The translations under genes and the position numbers were made by a program. Shown here piece by piece: positions 18,717-27,589 of a stretch of 64,000 nucleotides of DNA (position 1 is its first letter; the number at the start of each line of letters is the position of its first letter). Under the pieces are notes generated by a model, which was given only the letters and a program-made list of their open reading frames with translations, did no database searches and was not told the DNA's origin. The stretch comes from G963664835 sp963664835. GTDB taxonomy: Bacteria; Chloroflexota; UBA6077; FW602-bin22; JBCLEL01. Location: the NCBI GenBank assembly GCA_963664835.2, contig CAXXUG010000014.1, forward strand, positions 124,001 through 188,000, read 5' to 3'.

Positions 18717-20084
18717 GTGACGACCCAAAGTCTGGCCCAAACCCTCACCCAAATTTTCAACAACTCCGACCATCAGTTGTACCTGGTAGGCGGTTCTGTA
18801 CGTGACCGACTGCTCGGGATGGAGTCGGACGACCTGGACTTCGCTACCAGCTCTCGGCCGGAGGAGACGAGAAGGCTCCTGGAGCTTGCCCGGCCTGACG
18901 CAATCTTCGATATCGGCCAAAAGTTTGGCACAATTGGCGCCGTCTTCGAGGACTTCAAAGTTGAGATAACGACGTTTCGGTCCGAATGGTACCTTGATGA
19001 CGACCGCCGGCCCATCGTCAAATTCTCGAATAGCCTCGAAGCCGATCTGTCCCGCCGCGATTTCACGATCAACGCGATGGCCGAGAACGTGCTGCAGGGC
19101 AGGCTTATCGACCCCCACGGCGGTCTGCGGGATCTCGCCACTCGAAAAATCCGCGCGGTGGGAGTTGCCGCTGAGCGCTTTCGCGAAGATCCGTTGCGTA
19201 TGCTGCGGGCCGTGCGATTCGCCTCACAACTGGGCTTTGGGATCGAGCGTTCGACGCGGGAGGCGATCAAGGCCCACGTAGGCCGGATCCGTTCGGTAAG
19301 CAGAGAACGTGTCCGCAACGAGTTGCAGGGAATCCTCGTCTCACAATCGCCGAGCTATGGCATTCGCGAATTGGTTGATCTGGGATTTGCCAGGATCCTC
19401 ATCCCCGAGCTGCTGGACCTGCAGAGGACGACCCAGGGAAGACGCGCGAAAGACGTATTCGAGCACACGTTGCGGGTGCTACAGAATACCCCACCTAACC
19501 TGCTGGTTCGTTGGGCGGCGCTCCTGCATGACATCGGTAAGCCGGATACGATCGTGGAGAGAAACGGCGAAATCCATTTCCCTTCCCACGAACGGGTAGG
19601 ACAGGGGTTGTCACGATCCATCCTCCGGCGTCTGCGGCTGGACGCCAACTCGGTCGACCGAGTCAGCAATTTGGTCGGCATGCATATGCGCGCCAATCAA
19701 TACAACGACGAATGGAACGATGGCGCTGTCAGACGTTTGATCCGGGACGCGCGCGAAGACCTGCCCAGGCTCCTCGAGCTCTCTGAGGCTGACGTGACCA
19801 GCTATCGCCCGGCCAGGGTCCAGGCCGCCATCAGAAGAGTAGAACGCCTTCGCCGGCGGTGCGAGGCCGTCCAGGCGGCTGAAAACGCCCTCCAAATCCA
19901 AAGCCCACTAGACGGACACGACCTGATGCGGCTTTTTGACCGGCCCCCGGGACCCTGGATTCGGCAGGTAAAGGACCATTTGTTGGAGAGGGTTCTGGAT
20001 GGGGACCTCGCGTCCGATGATACCGAGACTGCCACTCTCCTAGCGAAGAGCTTCGTAGACGCCAATCTCGCCGGCGAGAGGTAA
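18717..20084 (+). CDS. cca: CCA-adding tRNA nucleotidyltransferase with HD domain
   Basis: The 455-residue protein is a class II nucleotidyltransferase: LYLVGGSVRDRLLG at about residues 21-34 with the DLDFAT metal pair at 40-45, the RRDFTINAMA flexible-loop motif near residue 114, and REDPLRMLRAVRFASQLGF. An HD domain follows: LLHDIGKPDT and HFPSHERVGQ near residues 273-300. It builds or repairs the tRNA 3' CCA end; poly(A) polymerase activity is the alternative. Start GTG; an extended -10-like TGCTATCAT lies about 55 bases upstream. Confidence 0.9.
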   Translation: MTTQSLAQTLTQIFNNSDHQLYLVGGSVRDRLLGMESDDLDFATSSRPEETRRLLELARPDAIFDIGQKFGTIGAVFEDFKVEITTFRSEWYLDDDRRPIVKFSNSLEADLSRRDFTINAMAENVLQGRLIDPHGGLRDLATRKIRAVGVAAERFREDPLRMLRAVRFASQLGFGIERSTREAIKAHVGRIRSVSRERVRNELQGILVSQSPSYGIRELVDLGFARILIPELLDLQRTTQGRRAKDVFEHTLRVLQNTPPNLLVRWAALLHDIGKPDTIVERNGEIHFPSHERVGQGLSRSILRRLRLDANSVDRVSNLVGMHMRANQYNDEWNDGAVRRLIRDAREDLPRLLELSEADVTSYRPARVQAAIRRVERLRRRCEAVQAAENALQIQSPLDGHDLMRLFDRPPGPWIRQVKDHLLERVLDGDLASDDTETATLLAKSFVDANLAGER

Positions 20085-20097
20085 CCGCCAGTCCAGG

Positions 20098-20469
20098 TCA
20101 GGTCCTGGCCCGGCGCCTGCGGTATCTCAAAATTTCGTGCAGCGAACTCTTTATTTGCATTCGTTCCGACTCGTTGAGACGCTGCTCGGTCGTTGCCTCA
20201 TACAGGGAAATCGTGGTATCGAAGTTGAGCAGCCAAACGACGGCTTGGCGGGGGGTCAAATCAGCTTCAGCGTCGCCTATCTTGACTTTGAAGAGGTTCG
20301 GCGGGTTTCGTTTTTTACGCCATCGGTTGAACGGAGACGGCTCGCCGGGCATAGCCTTGCGCCTCTTCCGGCGAATCATCTTCCGGCCTGTTTGATCGTA
20401 CGACTTGTCCTCTGGGATTTCGCCAGAAACGTCTCGCATCCCAGCGTCCCTCCTGATATCCGCGCACAC
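20098..20469 (-). CDS. Conserved-looking basic hypothetical protein
   Basis: I do not recognise a family. The 123-residue ORF encodes a very basic protein: an Arg/Lys-rich stretch (RKMIRRKRRK) at about 29-38, a central LFKVKIGDAEADLTPRQAVV, then a predicted helix pair ending in HEILRYRRRRART. The pattern DLTPRQAVVWLLNFDTTISL looks like a folded module and argues for a real gene. An ATG at 20439 is an alternative start that removes 10 residues. It ends 13 bases from cca, convergent. It could bind nucleic acid, judged only from charge. Confidence 0.5.
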   Translation of the reverse strand: MCADIRRDAGMRDVSGEIPEDKSYDQTGRKMIRRKRRKAMPGEPSPFNRWRKKRNPPNLFKVKIGDAEADLTPRQAVVWLLNFDTTISLYEATTEQRLNESERMQIKSSLHEILRYRRRRART

Positions 20470-20655
20470 AAATTATAGTGTAGGCGAGGAGCCGGCGAAA
20501 ATATTCTCAAGATGCCAGCTCCGCGCCGGGTATCTACTGTTCTCTGCGTAGATCCCTGCCGCTCTCTTGCCCGCAAACTCCGGCTCCAGAGTCATCGCTG
20601 CAAACGCCTGAGGGGTATTTCGGGGATCACTCCACGCTACTCGATGAGCGTCGAT

Positions 20656-20928
20656 TCAGGGACGAGCCACACTCAACGCCGGCAGGACGAACACGACTCC
20701 CGTGCCCTCGTCGGCGTTAACGTCGGATCCACTGCCGGCATTCGCTTTGAATATGCCAATAACGTCCTGTACTTGGTCTTCACTGACTCCAACCAACAGT
20801 GTTGCGTTTCCGCGCCTTAGAAAACCACCGGCCGTGTTGATTCTGGTCGCCCGGAAGTCCGCAGCCACCAAAGCCTCAGTGACCTGATTCGCGTCTTGGC
20901 TGGACAATATGCCTAGTACCAACTTCAT
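20656..20928 (-). CDS. Cyclic-di-AMP receptor, PstA/DarA (PII-like) family
   Basis: The 90-residue protein matches the PII-like c-di-AMP receptor family: MKLVLGILSSQDANQVTEAL, then FRATRINTAGGFLRRGNATL, which supplies the ligand-binding T-loop and GGFL(R)xGN(A)T signature, and DVIGIFKANAG. Family members are trimeric cytosolic sensors that bind c-di-AMP; downstream partners are mostly unknown. No diadenylate cyclase is in this window. The gene stands alone, with a 1.1 kb repeat-rich gap upstream. Confidence 0.88.
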   Translation of the reverse strand: MKLVLGILSSQDANQVTEALVAADFRATRINTAGGFLRRGNATLLVGVSEDQVQDVIGIFKANAGSGSDVNADEGTGVVFVLPALSVARP

Positions 20929-22089
20929 TACAGATATCCCGGTTCCCTATGCCCCAACTGTTCAGCGTCTATTCGGCCCTTTCATCTCGCCAGGGGCAGT
21001 CTCGAACTGGCCTACTCAAAGATTATAAGGCCCTCGGTCAGGCGTGGCGAATTGTTGAACATCCGACCCCAAGATCAGGTCGCACACGGCAAAACATCAA
21101 ACACGCGACAGACCTGTTGTTGCCATAATTCGCAAGAAAATGGGCGGCAACCTTAGAGCCGGCCCTCGATCCTTCGAATTCGCGAACGCAAATCTAACCA
21201 ACCGGTCCCGCCGATGTGAACACTGGTACGAAGATTCTCTCACGTGACCCCGAGAGTGCCCGCATACCACCGCTCCCGCATTCGCCAATCCGGCCCCAAA
21301 CGTCATTGGTACGAAAATGGCCGGATTAGCTAACTTCCTCTAACTGGGACTTCGTTTCCGGCCAGAAGAGGACATTGTAGGGCTGGGGCTTGTCCCCAGC
21401 CGCAGGCGGGTCATTAGCCGAGCCTAGTTCCGAGCCCCCGTAGAGAAGTCCGGCCAACCAGCACCTTGATTTTTTTTCATACCTTGGTGTGCCGGCGCAA
21501 GCCGGGATGAGCGATTGCTATGAAAATTAGATGAATCTGCTAACTTCTGCTAACTCGTGTCGCGATTTTCATCCTCTTATGCGGCCTTCGCAAGGCCATG
21601 GTGATTCCGGCGGAGGCCGGAATCCAGGTGAGTAGGCATGGGTAACATCCAATTTCATACCTTGGTGTGCTGGCGCTAGCCGACCAATGGGTATCTCAAG
21701 CGTCCCCAATCGTCGATTGCAAGGAGTGAAGGCGCCGACAAACCGGCAACCCGGCCGACTTCTCAGTTGAACCGAAAAACACCGTAGAGGCGAGTTTAAA
21801 ACCCGCCTGGGGCCCTTGTGAAAATCCACAAATTCTGCCGGCCCGGACAAAGATGTCGAACGCCCCTCGTCTGCGCCCTGGCGATGGCAAGTGTAGCGCG
21901 GTCGAAGACTACGCGAAGCGAGGGGCTCGTCCCCCACTCCCTGAGAGCCAGCCGCCACCCATAGTCCCGGGGCACCAAAGAGTAGACCCACAAGCCGGTA
22001 CGAGCCGTTGCCCTAAGACCACGCACGCCCAACAAGGACTGCCGCCCCGAACGCCGGTGGGAATAGCTCCACGATCGCCACTCAACCTC
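20929..22089. repeat. Repeat-rich intergenic region
   Basis: No convincing gene in 1,161 bases. A long repeat copy runs 21306-21527 and closely matches 27154-27375. Within it are the hairpin GGCTGGGG-CTTGT-CCCCAGCC and a unit bounded by TTTTCATA and TATGAAAA around CCGGC-GCAA-GCCGG. A second copy lies at 21892-22005, in the version with an extra segment (GTCGAAGACTACGCG). A hairpin ATTCCGGC-GGAG-GCCGGAAT lies at 21604-21623. A degraded relative of the 30605 palindrome is near 21785. 21225-21285 resembles 43990-44046. Confidence 0.75.
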
Positions 22090-24543
22090 CTATAGTGTGG
22101 AGGCTGGATCGATGTCGATCACACAGCCGGGAGGAAGCGGCAGATCCCGCAACAGTCGTTGCGGCTTGGGGCCGCGAATCAAGATCTGCCAACGATACTT
22201 GCCTCGCACGCGGTGATGATAGGCCGGCGCCGGCCCCAGCAGCTCCAGGTCGCCGATCATTTTCGACTTCAAGCGTTCTCGCAACACTGTCGCCAGACGT
22301 TCGGCATTCTCGGCGCTCCGTCGTTCGCCGGCGCTCGCATACAGCAGCCTCGCGAGTTGAGAGACCGGCGGGTAACGCCGCTCTTGGCGGAAGGGCATTT
22401 CGGTCCGAAAGAAGGATTGATAATCGTGATGACTCGCCGTCAAGACAGCGTAGTGCGAAGGTGTGTACGTCTGAAGAATGATTCGGCCGGGCGATTCGCC
22501 CCGGCCGGCCCGGCCGGCCACCTGGGTCATCAACTGAAACGTGCGCTCAGCGGCACGAAAATCCGGCATGTGCAACGTAACGTCGGCACTGACAATCCCA
22601 ACCAGGGTCACCGCCGGCAGGTCCAGCCCCTTGGCGATCATCTGCGTGCCCACCATGACGTCGGCCCGACGGTCGACAAATGCCTGCAATATTCTCTGGT
22701 GGCTTTCGCTCCGGCGGGCAGTATCGCGGTCCCATCGCACCACTCTGGCATCGGGAAATAGTCGGCGAGTCTCCGCCTCTACTCGTTGAGTGCCGGCGCC
22801 GAAGTATCGTATGCGAGTGCTGTGACAATTGGGGCAAACCTCCGGGACCGGCCGCGACCGTCCACAGAGATGGCAGACCAGTTGGGTCAGATCTCGATGA
22901 TGCACCAGCGAGACGTCGCAGCGCCTACAGCTCATCACGAGGCTGCATTCGCGGCAGATGACGAACGTCGAGTCGCCGCGCCGATTGAGAAACAGAATCA
23001 CCTGCTCGTTCAGTGAGAGTGTGTGTCCAATCGAGTCGATTAACCGGCGGCTGAATATAGATCGATTGCCGCTCTTGAGTTCGGCCCGAAGGTCCACGAC
23101 CTCAACCGAAGGCATCTCGGAATGCCGGCGGATGACCGGCAAATTGGCCGGCGACGGCTGTCGCCGGACCGATACGCGCTCGTGCAGCTCAAACAAGTCG
23201 AGTTCGCCGGCGAGCGAGCGCGAGTAAGTTTGGAGGTCGGGAGTCGCCGATCCGAGCACAAGAAGTGCGTTGGTCAGCTCTGATAGCTTCAAGGCTACCT
23301 CACGCGCGTGGTATCGAGGCATCACATCCTGCTTGTAAGAGGCCTCGTGCTCCTCGTCGAGGATAACCACTCCGAGATTGCGGACCGGCGCGAAAATCGC
23401 CGATCGGGCGCCTATCACGATCGAAGTCTCATCCCTTGCAACCCTGTCCCAGAGACTGCGGCGTTGGCTGGCGCTGAGTTGGCTGTGTAACGCCACAGTA
23501 CGACCCGGAAATCGCCGCTCGAAGCGCCGGATAGTTTGTGGGGTCAAGGCGATCTCGGGAACGAGTATGATGGAGGACTTCCCCAGCCGGGCAGCATCGG
23601 CTACCAGCCTCAGATAGACTTCCGTCTTGCCGCTGCTAGTGACCCCGTGGATGAGCGCCGGCCTGGGATCTTCCCGCTCGATTCGGCTGCGCAATTCCTG
23701 ATGAATCGAATGCTGGGCCGGTGTGAGAGGGGGCAAGGGCTCGCCACGCGCAAAATCCGGTGCCCGGTCGCCGGCGGCATCCTCCTCGAATATCTCGACA
23801 ATTCCCAGCCGCTCCAAGCGCCTGAACGCTCCGGCGTCTACTCGTGCGGACTTGGTTGCCATAGAAACCGGCACGCTCAGTGGCCCCGCAGCAGGCCGGT
23901 GTGCGCGCAGCCAGTCGAAAGCGCGGCGGAGACGGGTAGCGTTCTTCGGCAAGTCAGGAACATCTTCCACGCCGTGGTAGAGCAAGCTAAGGTCGGACCC
24001 AGACTGTCGCCGAGCGGCCGGCCGCCACACTTCTTTCAACAGTCCGCGTCCGACCAACCTGTTCAGAACCTGCTTGGACGGGCTCGTCAAGCTCAGGTCT
24101 GTAAGCGTCTTCATCACGTACGCACGACTGACTGTCTTGTCACTGGGCAACACGTCCAGCACTCTAGAAAGCTCTGGGTCGGACTGCTCTGAATCGGAGT
24201 TGGACTTGATGAACCAGCCGGCTGTCTGTGTACTTGTGCCCGGCGGAAGAAACAATCTTATCGCCTCACTCAACCGGCAGCAGTAGTATTCGCTGATCCA
24301 GCGAGCTAGCTCTATCCGGTTTATCGAGACGACGGGCACTGGGTCTAGGAGGGAATGGATCGGCCGCAGGTCGATCCCAGCATCTTCATTGGCTTGGCCG
24401 GTTACGAGTCCGGGCAGGATCCTGGGACCGAACGGCGCGGTGATTAGATGGCCTACTTCTATGGGCAGATTGGCCGGTTTCGAGTAACGAAACGTAGGCT
24501 TGGAGCGCGCGCTCGGATGGAAGATGGCTACGTCATAGGATAT
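22090..24543 (-). CDS. priA: Primosomal replication protein N' (PriA helicase)
   Basis: PriA restarts stalled forks by recognising branched DNA and loading the replicative helicase. Visible are the N-terminal 3'-end-binding domain (TFRYSKPANLPIEVG, then TAPFGPR), Walker A GVTSSGKTEVYL, DEEH in LDEEHEASYKQ, a zinc module with paired Cys (CREC, CRRC, CHLC, CPNC), and GTQMIAKGLD plus QVAGRAGRG in the second helicase domain. The frame is open to 24666, but conserved sequence begins at an ATA codon (24543-24541), ten bases after the gmk stop; no ATG, GTG or TTG is in frame between residue 1 of the open frame (24666) and the conserved domain. Confidence 0.92.
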   Translation of the reverse strand: MSYDVAIFHPSARSKPTFRYSKPANLPIEVGHLITAPFGPRILPGLVTGQANEDAGIDLRPIHSLLDPVPVVSINRIELARWISEYYCCRLSEAIRLFLPPGTSTQTAGWFIKSNSDSEQSDPELSRVLDVLPSDKTVSRAYVMKTLTDLSLTSPSKQVLNRLVGRGLLKEVWRPAARRQSGSDLSLLYHGVEDVPDLPKNATRLRRAFDWLRAHRPAAGPLSVPVSMATKSARVDAGAFRRLERLGIVEIFEEDAAGDRAPDFARGEPLPPLTPAQHSIHQELRSRIEREDPRPALIHGVTSSGKTEVYLRLVADAARLGKSSIILVPEIALTPQTIRRFERRFPGRTVALHSQLSASQRRSLWDRVARDETSIVIGARSAIFAPVRNLGVVILDEEHEASYKQDVMPRYHAREVALKLSELTNALLVLGSATPDLQTYSRSLAGELDLFELHERVSVRRQPSPANLPVIRRHSEMPSVEVVDLRAELKSGNRSIFSRRLIDSIGHTLSLNEQVILFLNRRGDSTFVICRECSLVMSCRRCDVSLVHHRDLTQLVCHLCGRSRPVPEVCPNCHSTRIRYFGAGTQRVEAETRRLFPDARVVRWDRDTARRSESHQRILQAFVDRRADVMVGTQMIAKGLDLPAVTLVGIVSADVTLHMPDFRAAERTFQLMTQVAGRAGRGESPGRIILQTYTPSHYAVLTASHHDYQSFFRTEMPFRQERRYPPVSQLARLLYASAGERRSAENAERLATVLRERLKSKMIGDLELLGPAPAYHHRVRGKYRWQILIRGPKPQRLLRDLPLPPGCVIDIDPASTL

Positions 24544-24550
24544 GCATTGG

Positions 24551-25210
24551 CTAGCCGTGCTGAATCTCCGTAATACGGCGGCGGACCCGGCTTCGCTCAG
24601 CTTCGATGATCGATCTGATCTGCCTGGCGGTCTTCTGTACGGCGTCGTCCGCGTTGACCACAACATAGTCGTAGGACGGCAGACTCAAGAGCTCCGATTC
24701 CGCGTCAGCGGCTCGCCGGCGAAGCGAGGACTCGTCATCGAGACCACGGTTGCTCAGCCTATTTCGCAGCGTGGCGATCGACGGCGGCCCGATGAAGATG
24801 AGGACCGCATCGGATATCCGCCGGCGAATTTGAGCGGCCCCCTGCACGTCGATCTTGAGTATGCAATCCTTGTCGGCTCCGAGAATGGTCCGAACCTCGT
24901 CAATCGGAGTTCCGTACAGGTTGCCATGGACCTCAGCCCATTCCAAGAACTCGCCGTTTGCCGCCATTTCGCCGAATTCGGCCTCATCAACGAACATATA
25001 AGGATGGCCGGAGGATTCACCTTTGCGAGGCTTCCTAGAGGTGACTGTTACGACTTTTTGAAGACGATCCGCTAAAGGGAGCAACTCAGCTATCACGGTA
25101 TCCTTGCCCACGCCAGCGGGACCTGACAAGACGAAGACGATTCCACCGGTCCGCCCTCTTCTCAAATAAAGGCTTTCGATGTCGGTGGCATTGAGAGCTT
25201 CAGTTTCCAC
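24551..25210 (-). CDS. gmk: Guanylate kinase
   Basis: Gmk phosphorylates GMP to GDP. The 219-residue protein has the P-loop LSGPAGVGKDTV at about residues 29-40, the GMP-binding SRKPRKGE and Y/FMFVDEAEF segment, EWAEVHGNLYGTP, and ILKIDVQGAAQIRR. An N-terminal extension of about 20 residues precedes the core. ATG start. The open frame of priA overlaps its end, so the two are probably cotranscribed. Confidence 0.94.
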   Translation of the reverse strand: METEALNATDIESLYLRRGRTGGIVFVLSGPAGVGKDTVIAELLPLADRLQKVVTVTSRKPRKGESSGHPYMFVDEAEFGEMAANGEFLEWAEVHGNLYGTPIDEVRTILGADKDCILKIDVQGAAQIRRRISDAVLIFIGPPSIATLRNRLSNRGLDDESSLRRRAADAESELLSLPSYDYVVVNADDAVQKTARQIRSIIEAERSRVRRRITEIQHG

Positions 25211-25263
25211 TTTGAAGGAACCAGCGGACGGGCTGGAACAGGCCTAAAGAAAGGTATGCGGTA

Positions 25264-26994
25264 TCACCAGTGACGGCTGGCGGCGTAATACCGGTTGCTC
25301 CAATATGGGTTGCTGAGTGAAGAGATTATGACGCCGGTAGACTCCGAAGCCGCGTGAATGAATTGGCCGCCGCCGATGTAGAGGCCATTGTGGCTCAGAC
25401 CCGGCTGGTACGTGTTCACGAAGAATATCATGTCACCCACCTGCAGGGAATCGTAGTCGACCCTCTGGCCGGCCTGAAGCTGCCCCCACAAGTCTCTGGG
25501 CAACGGGCGCCCTATCTCCCGGAAAATCCACCAAGTGTAACCGCTGCAATCGAATCCAACGCCCGGTGTGGAACCGCCCCAAACATAGGGAAAGCCCAAA
25601 TACTTGGACGCGGTACCAATTATCGAACTTGCCAATGAGGGGCCCGCCGAATCTGCCGCGCTGGCAACGACGGCCTTCTCCGCAGCGGAAGGTTGCCTGG
25701 CGACTTGAGGTGCCGACGGAGCCGGCGCCACGCCACCCGGAATTACTAGCCGCTGGCCGGGCCATATTGTATAAGGCCGAGGCAAGCCATTGTAGTTGAT
25801 TATGCTTAACGGATTCACCGAGTACCTTCCCGCTATGGCTCCCACGCTTTCGCCCTCGCTCACAACGTGCACAACTTGCTGCGGCGGCGGTGGCGGTGGT
25901 GGTGGCTCGCCACCGGGAACGACTAGGAGCTGGCCGGGCACTATCGTGTAATTTGGCGGTGCCAGGCCATTCACCTCGATAATCTCAGTGGAACTGGAGC
26001 CGTAGCGGTCAGCTATTGTGTAGACGAAGTCTCCATCTTCGACCTCGTGAATCACACCCGACACCGGCGGGATAGTCAACTCCTCGCCAATTTGGATAAT
26101 GTCTTCGTCGACGTCATTAGCCCATAAGATCGACTCCGTCGAGATTCCGAATTTCGCAGCGATAATGTTCAAGGTATCGCCACCCTCAACTGAATAGATG
26201 AACGGCTTCTGGGCTGTTGGCTGAGGCTCCGGCTCTGGCACGGGTTCCGGCTCTGCCCTCGGCTGGTCCAAGGCCGTCAACTTCGTGGCTGCCTCGGCTG
26301 CGGCTTGTGCCTCCGACTTGGATACTCCGGTCTGGACTGTCCCCGTAGATCCCATCTCAACTTGAGGTACGAGCTTGCTGCCACCGGGGATAACCAGTTG
26401 ATCGCCTGGCATCAGGTTCTCAGGATCGGTGATTCGATTGAACTCTATGATTGAGCCGACGTCACTTCGGTACTTGCGAGCTACGTCTTCCAGACTTTCA
26501 CCGGCGAGCACCTCATGCAGCACGCCAGACACTGGGAGAATCTTCAACTGTTGGCCGGGCTCTATCAGAGCCTCGTCCGCAAGGTCGTTCGACCATACTA
26601 TTGTCGGGACGCTGATGCCGTATGAGTCGGCGATGGTGCCAACCGATTCGCCCTCACCCACCGTGTGAATGAGAACATCGCGCTTCGGCCTGTTCACCTG
26701 GTCGGTATACGGGGCTACTCCCTTGATTAGGACATCGACGGTGCTCGGAGATTGCCTGACAGGTTCTTCCGGAACCAGGTTGCTTTCCTTGTCAAGCGAG
26801 AAAGCTTCCAGGGAATCGTGGATTGTAGCGTTGTGGCTCGCCACAATTACCGCAACGACCAGGCAAGTCATTGCGACATGGCCGATCAACCGTCGCGGCA
26901 TATTGGCCGGCCCAGGAAGATGGATAAAAGACAAAATACGGCCGGAGACGGCCACCTGCTCCTGAGGTTTCTCCGGGATTTCGGTAGACGTCAA
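25264..26994 (-). CDS. Five-LysM, NlpC/P60 cell-wall endopeptidase
   Basis: A 576-residue envelope protein. One N-terminal membrane helix (residues about 38-52, HVAMTCLVVAVIVAS) is followed by five LysM peptidoglycan-binding modules (about residues 90, 140, 245, 295 and 350, each starting like H(T/E)V-GES/D) separated by Pro-rich linkers. The C-terminal NlpC/P60 domain has the catalytic Cys in FDCSGYTWW, His in LSHNGLYIGGG and a polar residue in FIHAASES. It should cut peptide cross-links in the wall. TTG start after AAGGGGA. Modules 1-2 and 3-4 look like a duplicated pair. Confidence 0.9.
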   Translation of the reverse strand: MTSTEIPEKPQEQVAVSGRILSFIHLPGPANMPRRLIGHVAMTCLVVAVIVASHNATIHDSLEAFSLDKESNLVPEEPVRQSPSTVDVLIKGVAPYTDQVNRPKRDVLIHTVGEGESVGTIADSYGISVPTIVWSNDLADEALIEPGQQLKILPVSGVLHEVLAGESLEDVARKYRSDVGSIIEFNRITDPENLMPGDQLVIPGGSKLVPQVEMGSTGTVQTGVSKSEAQAAAEAATKLTALDQPRAEPEPVPEPEPQPTAQKPFIYSVEGGDTLNIIAAKFGISTESILWANDVDEDIIQIGEELTIPPVSGVIHEVEDGDFVYTIADRYGSSSTEIIEVNGLAPPNYTIVPGQLLVVPGGEPPPPPPPPQQVVHVVSEGESVGAIAGRYSVNPLSIINYNGLPRPYTIWPGQRLVIPGGVAPAPSAPQVARQPSAAEKAVVASAADSAGPSLASSIIGTASKYLGFPYVWGGSTPGVGFDCSGYTWWIFREIGRPLPRDLWGQLQAGQRVDYDSLQVGDMIFFVNTYQPGLSHNGLYIGGGQFIHAASESTGVIISSLSNPYWSNRYYAASRHW

Positions 26995-27589
26995 ACCACA
27001 TTCCCCTTAGCGCCGACCCGCTCGCAAACTGACAGGCGGACTTTGTCGAAAAAGTTAGATAAGCCCACAGTTGGCCGGATTATATTCTTGTAGGCCAATC
27101 TCAGTCAATTGAACATCGCGGCACGGACCGCTAGAACATGGTTAGAGTTTTTGTTGGTACGAAAATGGCCGGACTCGGACTAGCTAACATCCTCTAACTG
27201 GGACTTCGTTTCCAGCCGGAAGAGGACTTTGTAGGGCTGGGGCTTGTCCCCAGCCGCAGGCAGGTCAGTAGCCGAGCTTAGTTCCGAGCCCCCGCAGAGA
27301 AGTCCGGCCAAACAGCACCCTGATTTTCATACCTTGGCGTGCCGGCGCAAGCCGGGATGAGCGATTACTATGAAAGCATTTCCGGGCTCCGATCCGGGAT
27401 AGCCTCCCAACTCGTCAATCCGGCGGTCAAAAGCATGCCCCGCACCCCGATGCGGGGCCGGAGTCCAGAGGGGATGGAAGCGGAAGCACCGCCATACAGA
27501 AGGCAGAAACCCGTGCTCTACTTTCTATTCCCTATGTGGCCTTAGCAAGGCCACGCGATTCCAAGGACAACGTGGTGCCCACGAGAACG
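26995..27589. repeat. Intergenic repeat block
   Basis: No gene is visible. 27154-27375 is the second copy of the 222-bp repeat found at 21306-21527, including the GGCTGGGG-CTTGT-CCCCAGCC hairpin and the CCGGC-GCAA-GCCGG unit. Next come hairpins with the fixed loop CTCCGA or CCCCGA: a weak one at 27382-27398 and a perfect one at 27438-27457 (CCCCGCA / TGCGGGG). It lies between the ends of genes of the same strand (argH) and the LysM gene start. Confidence 0.75.
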
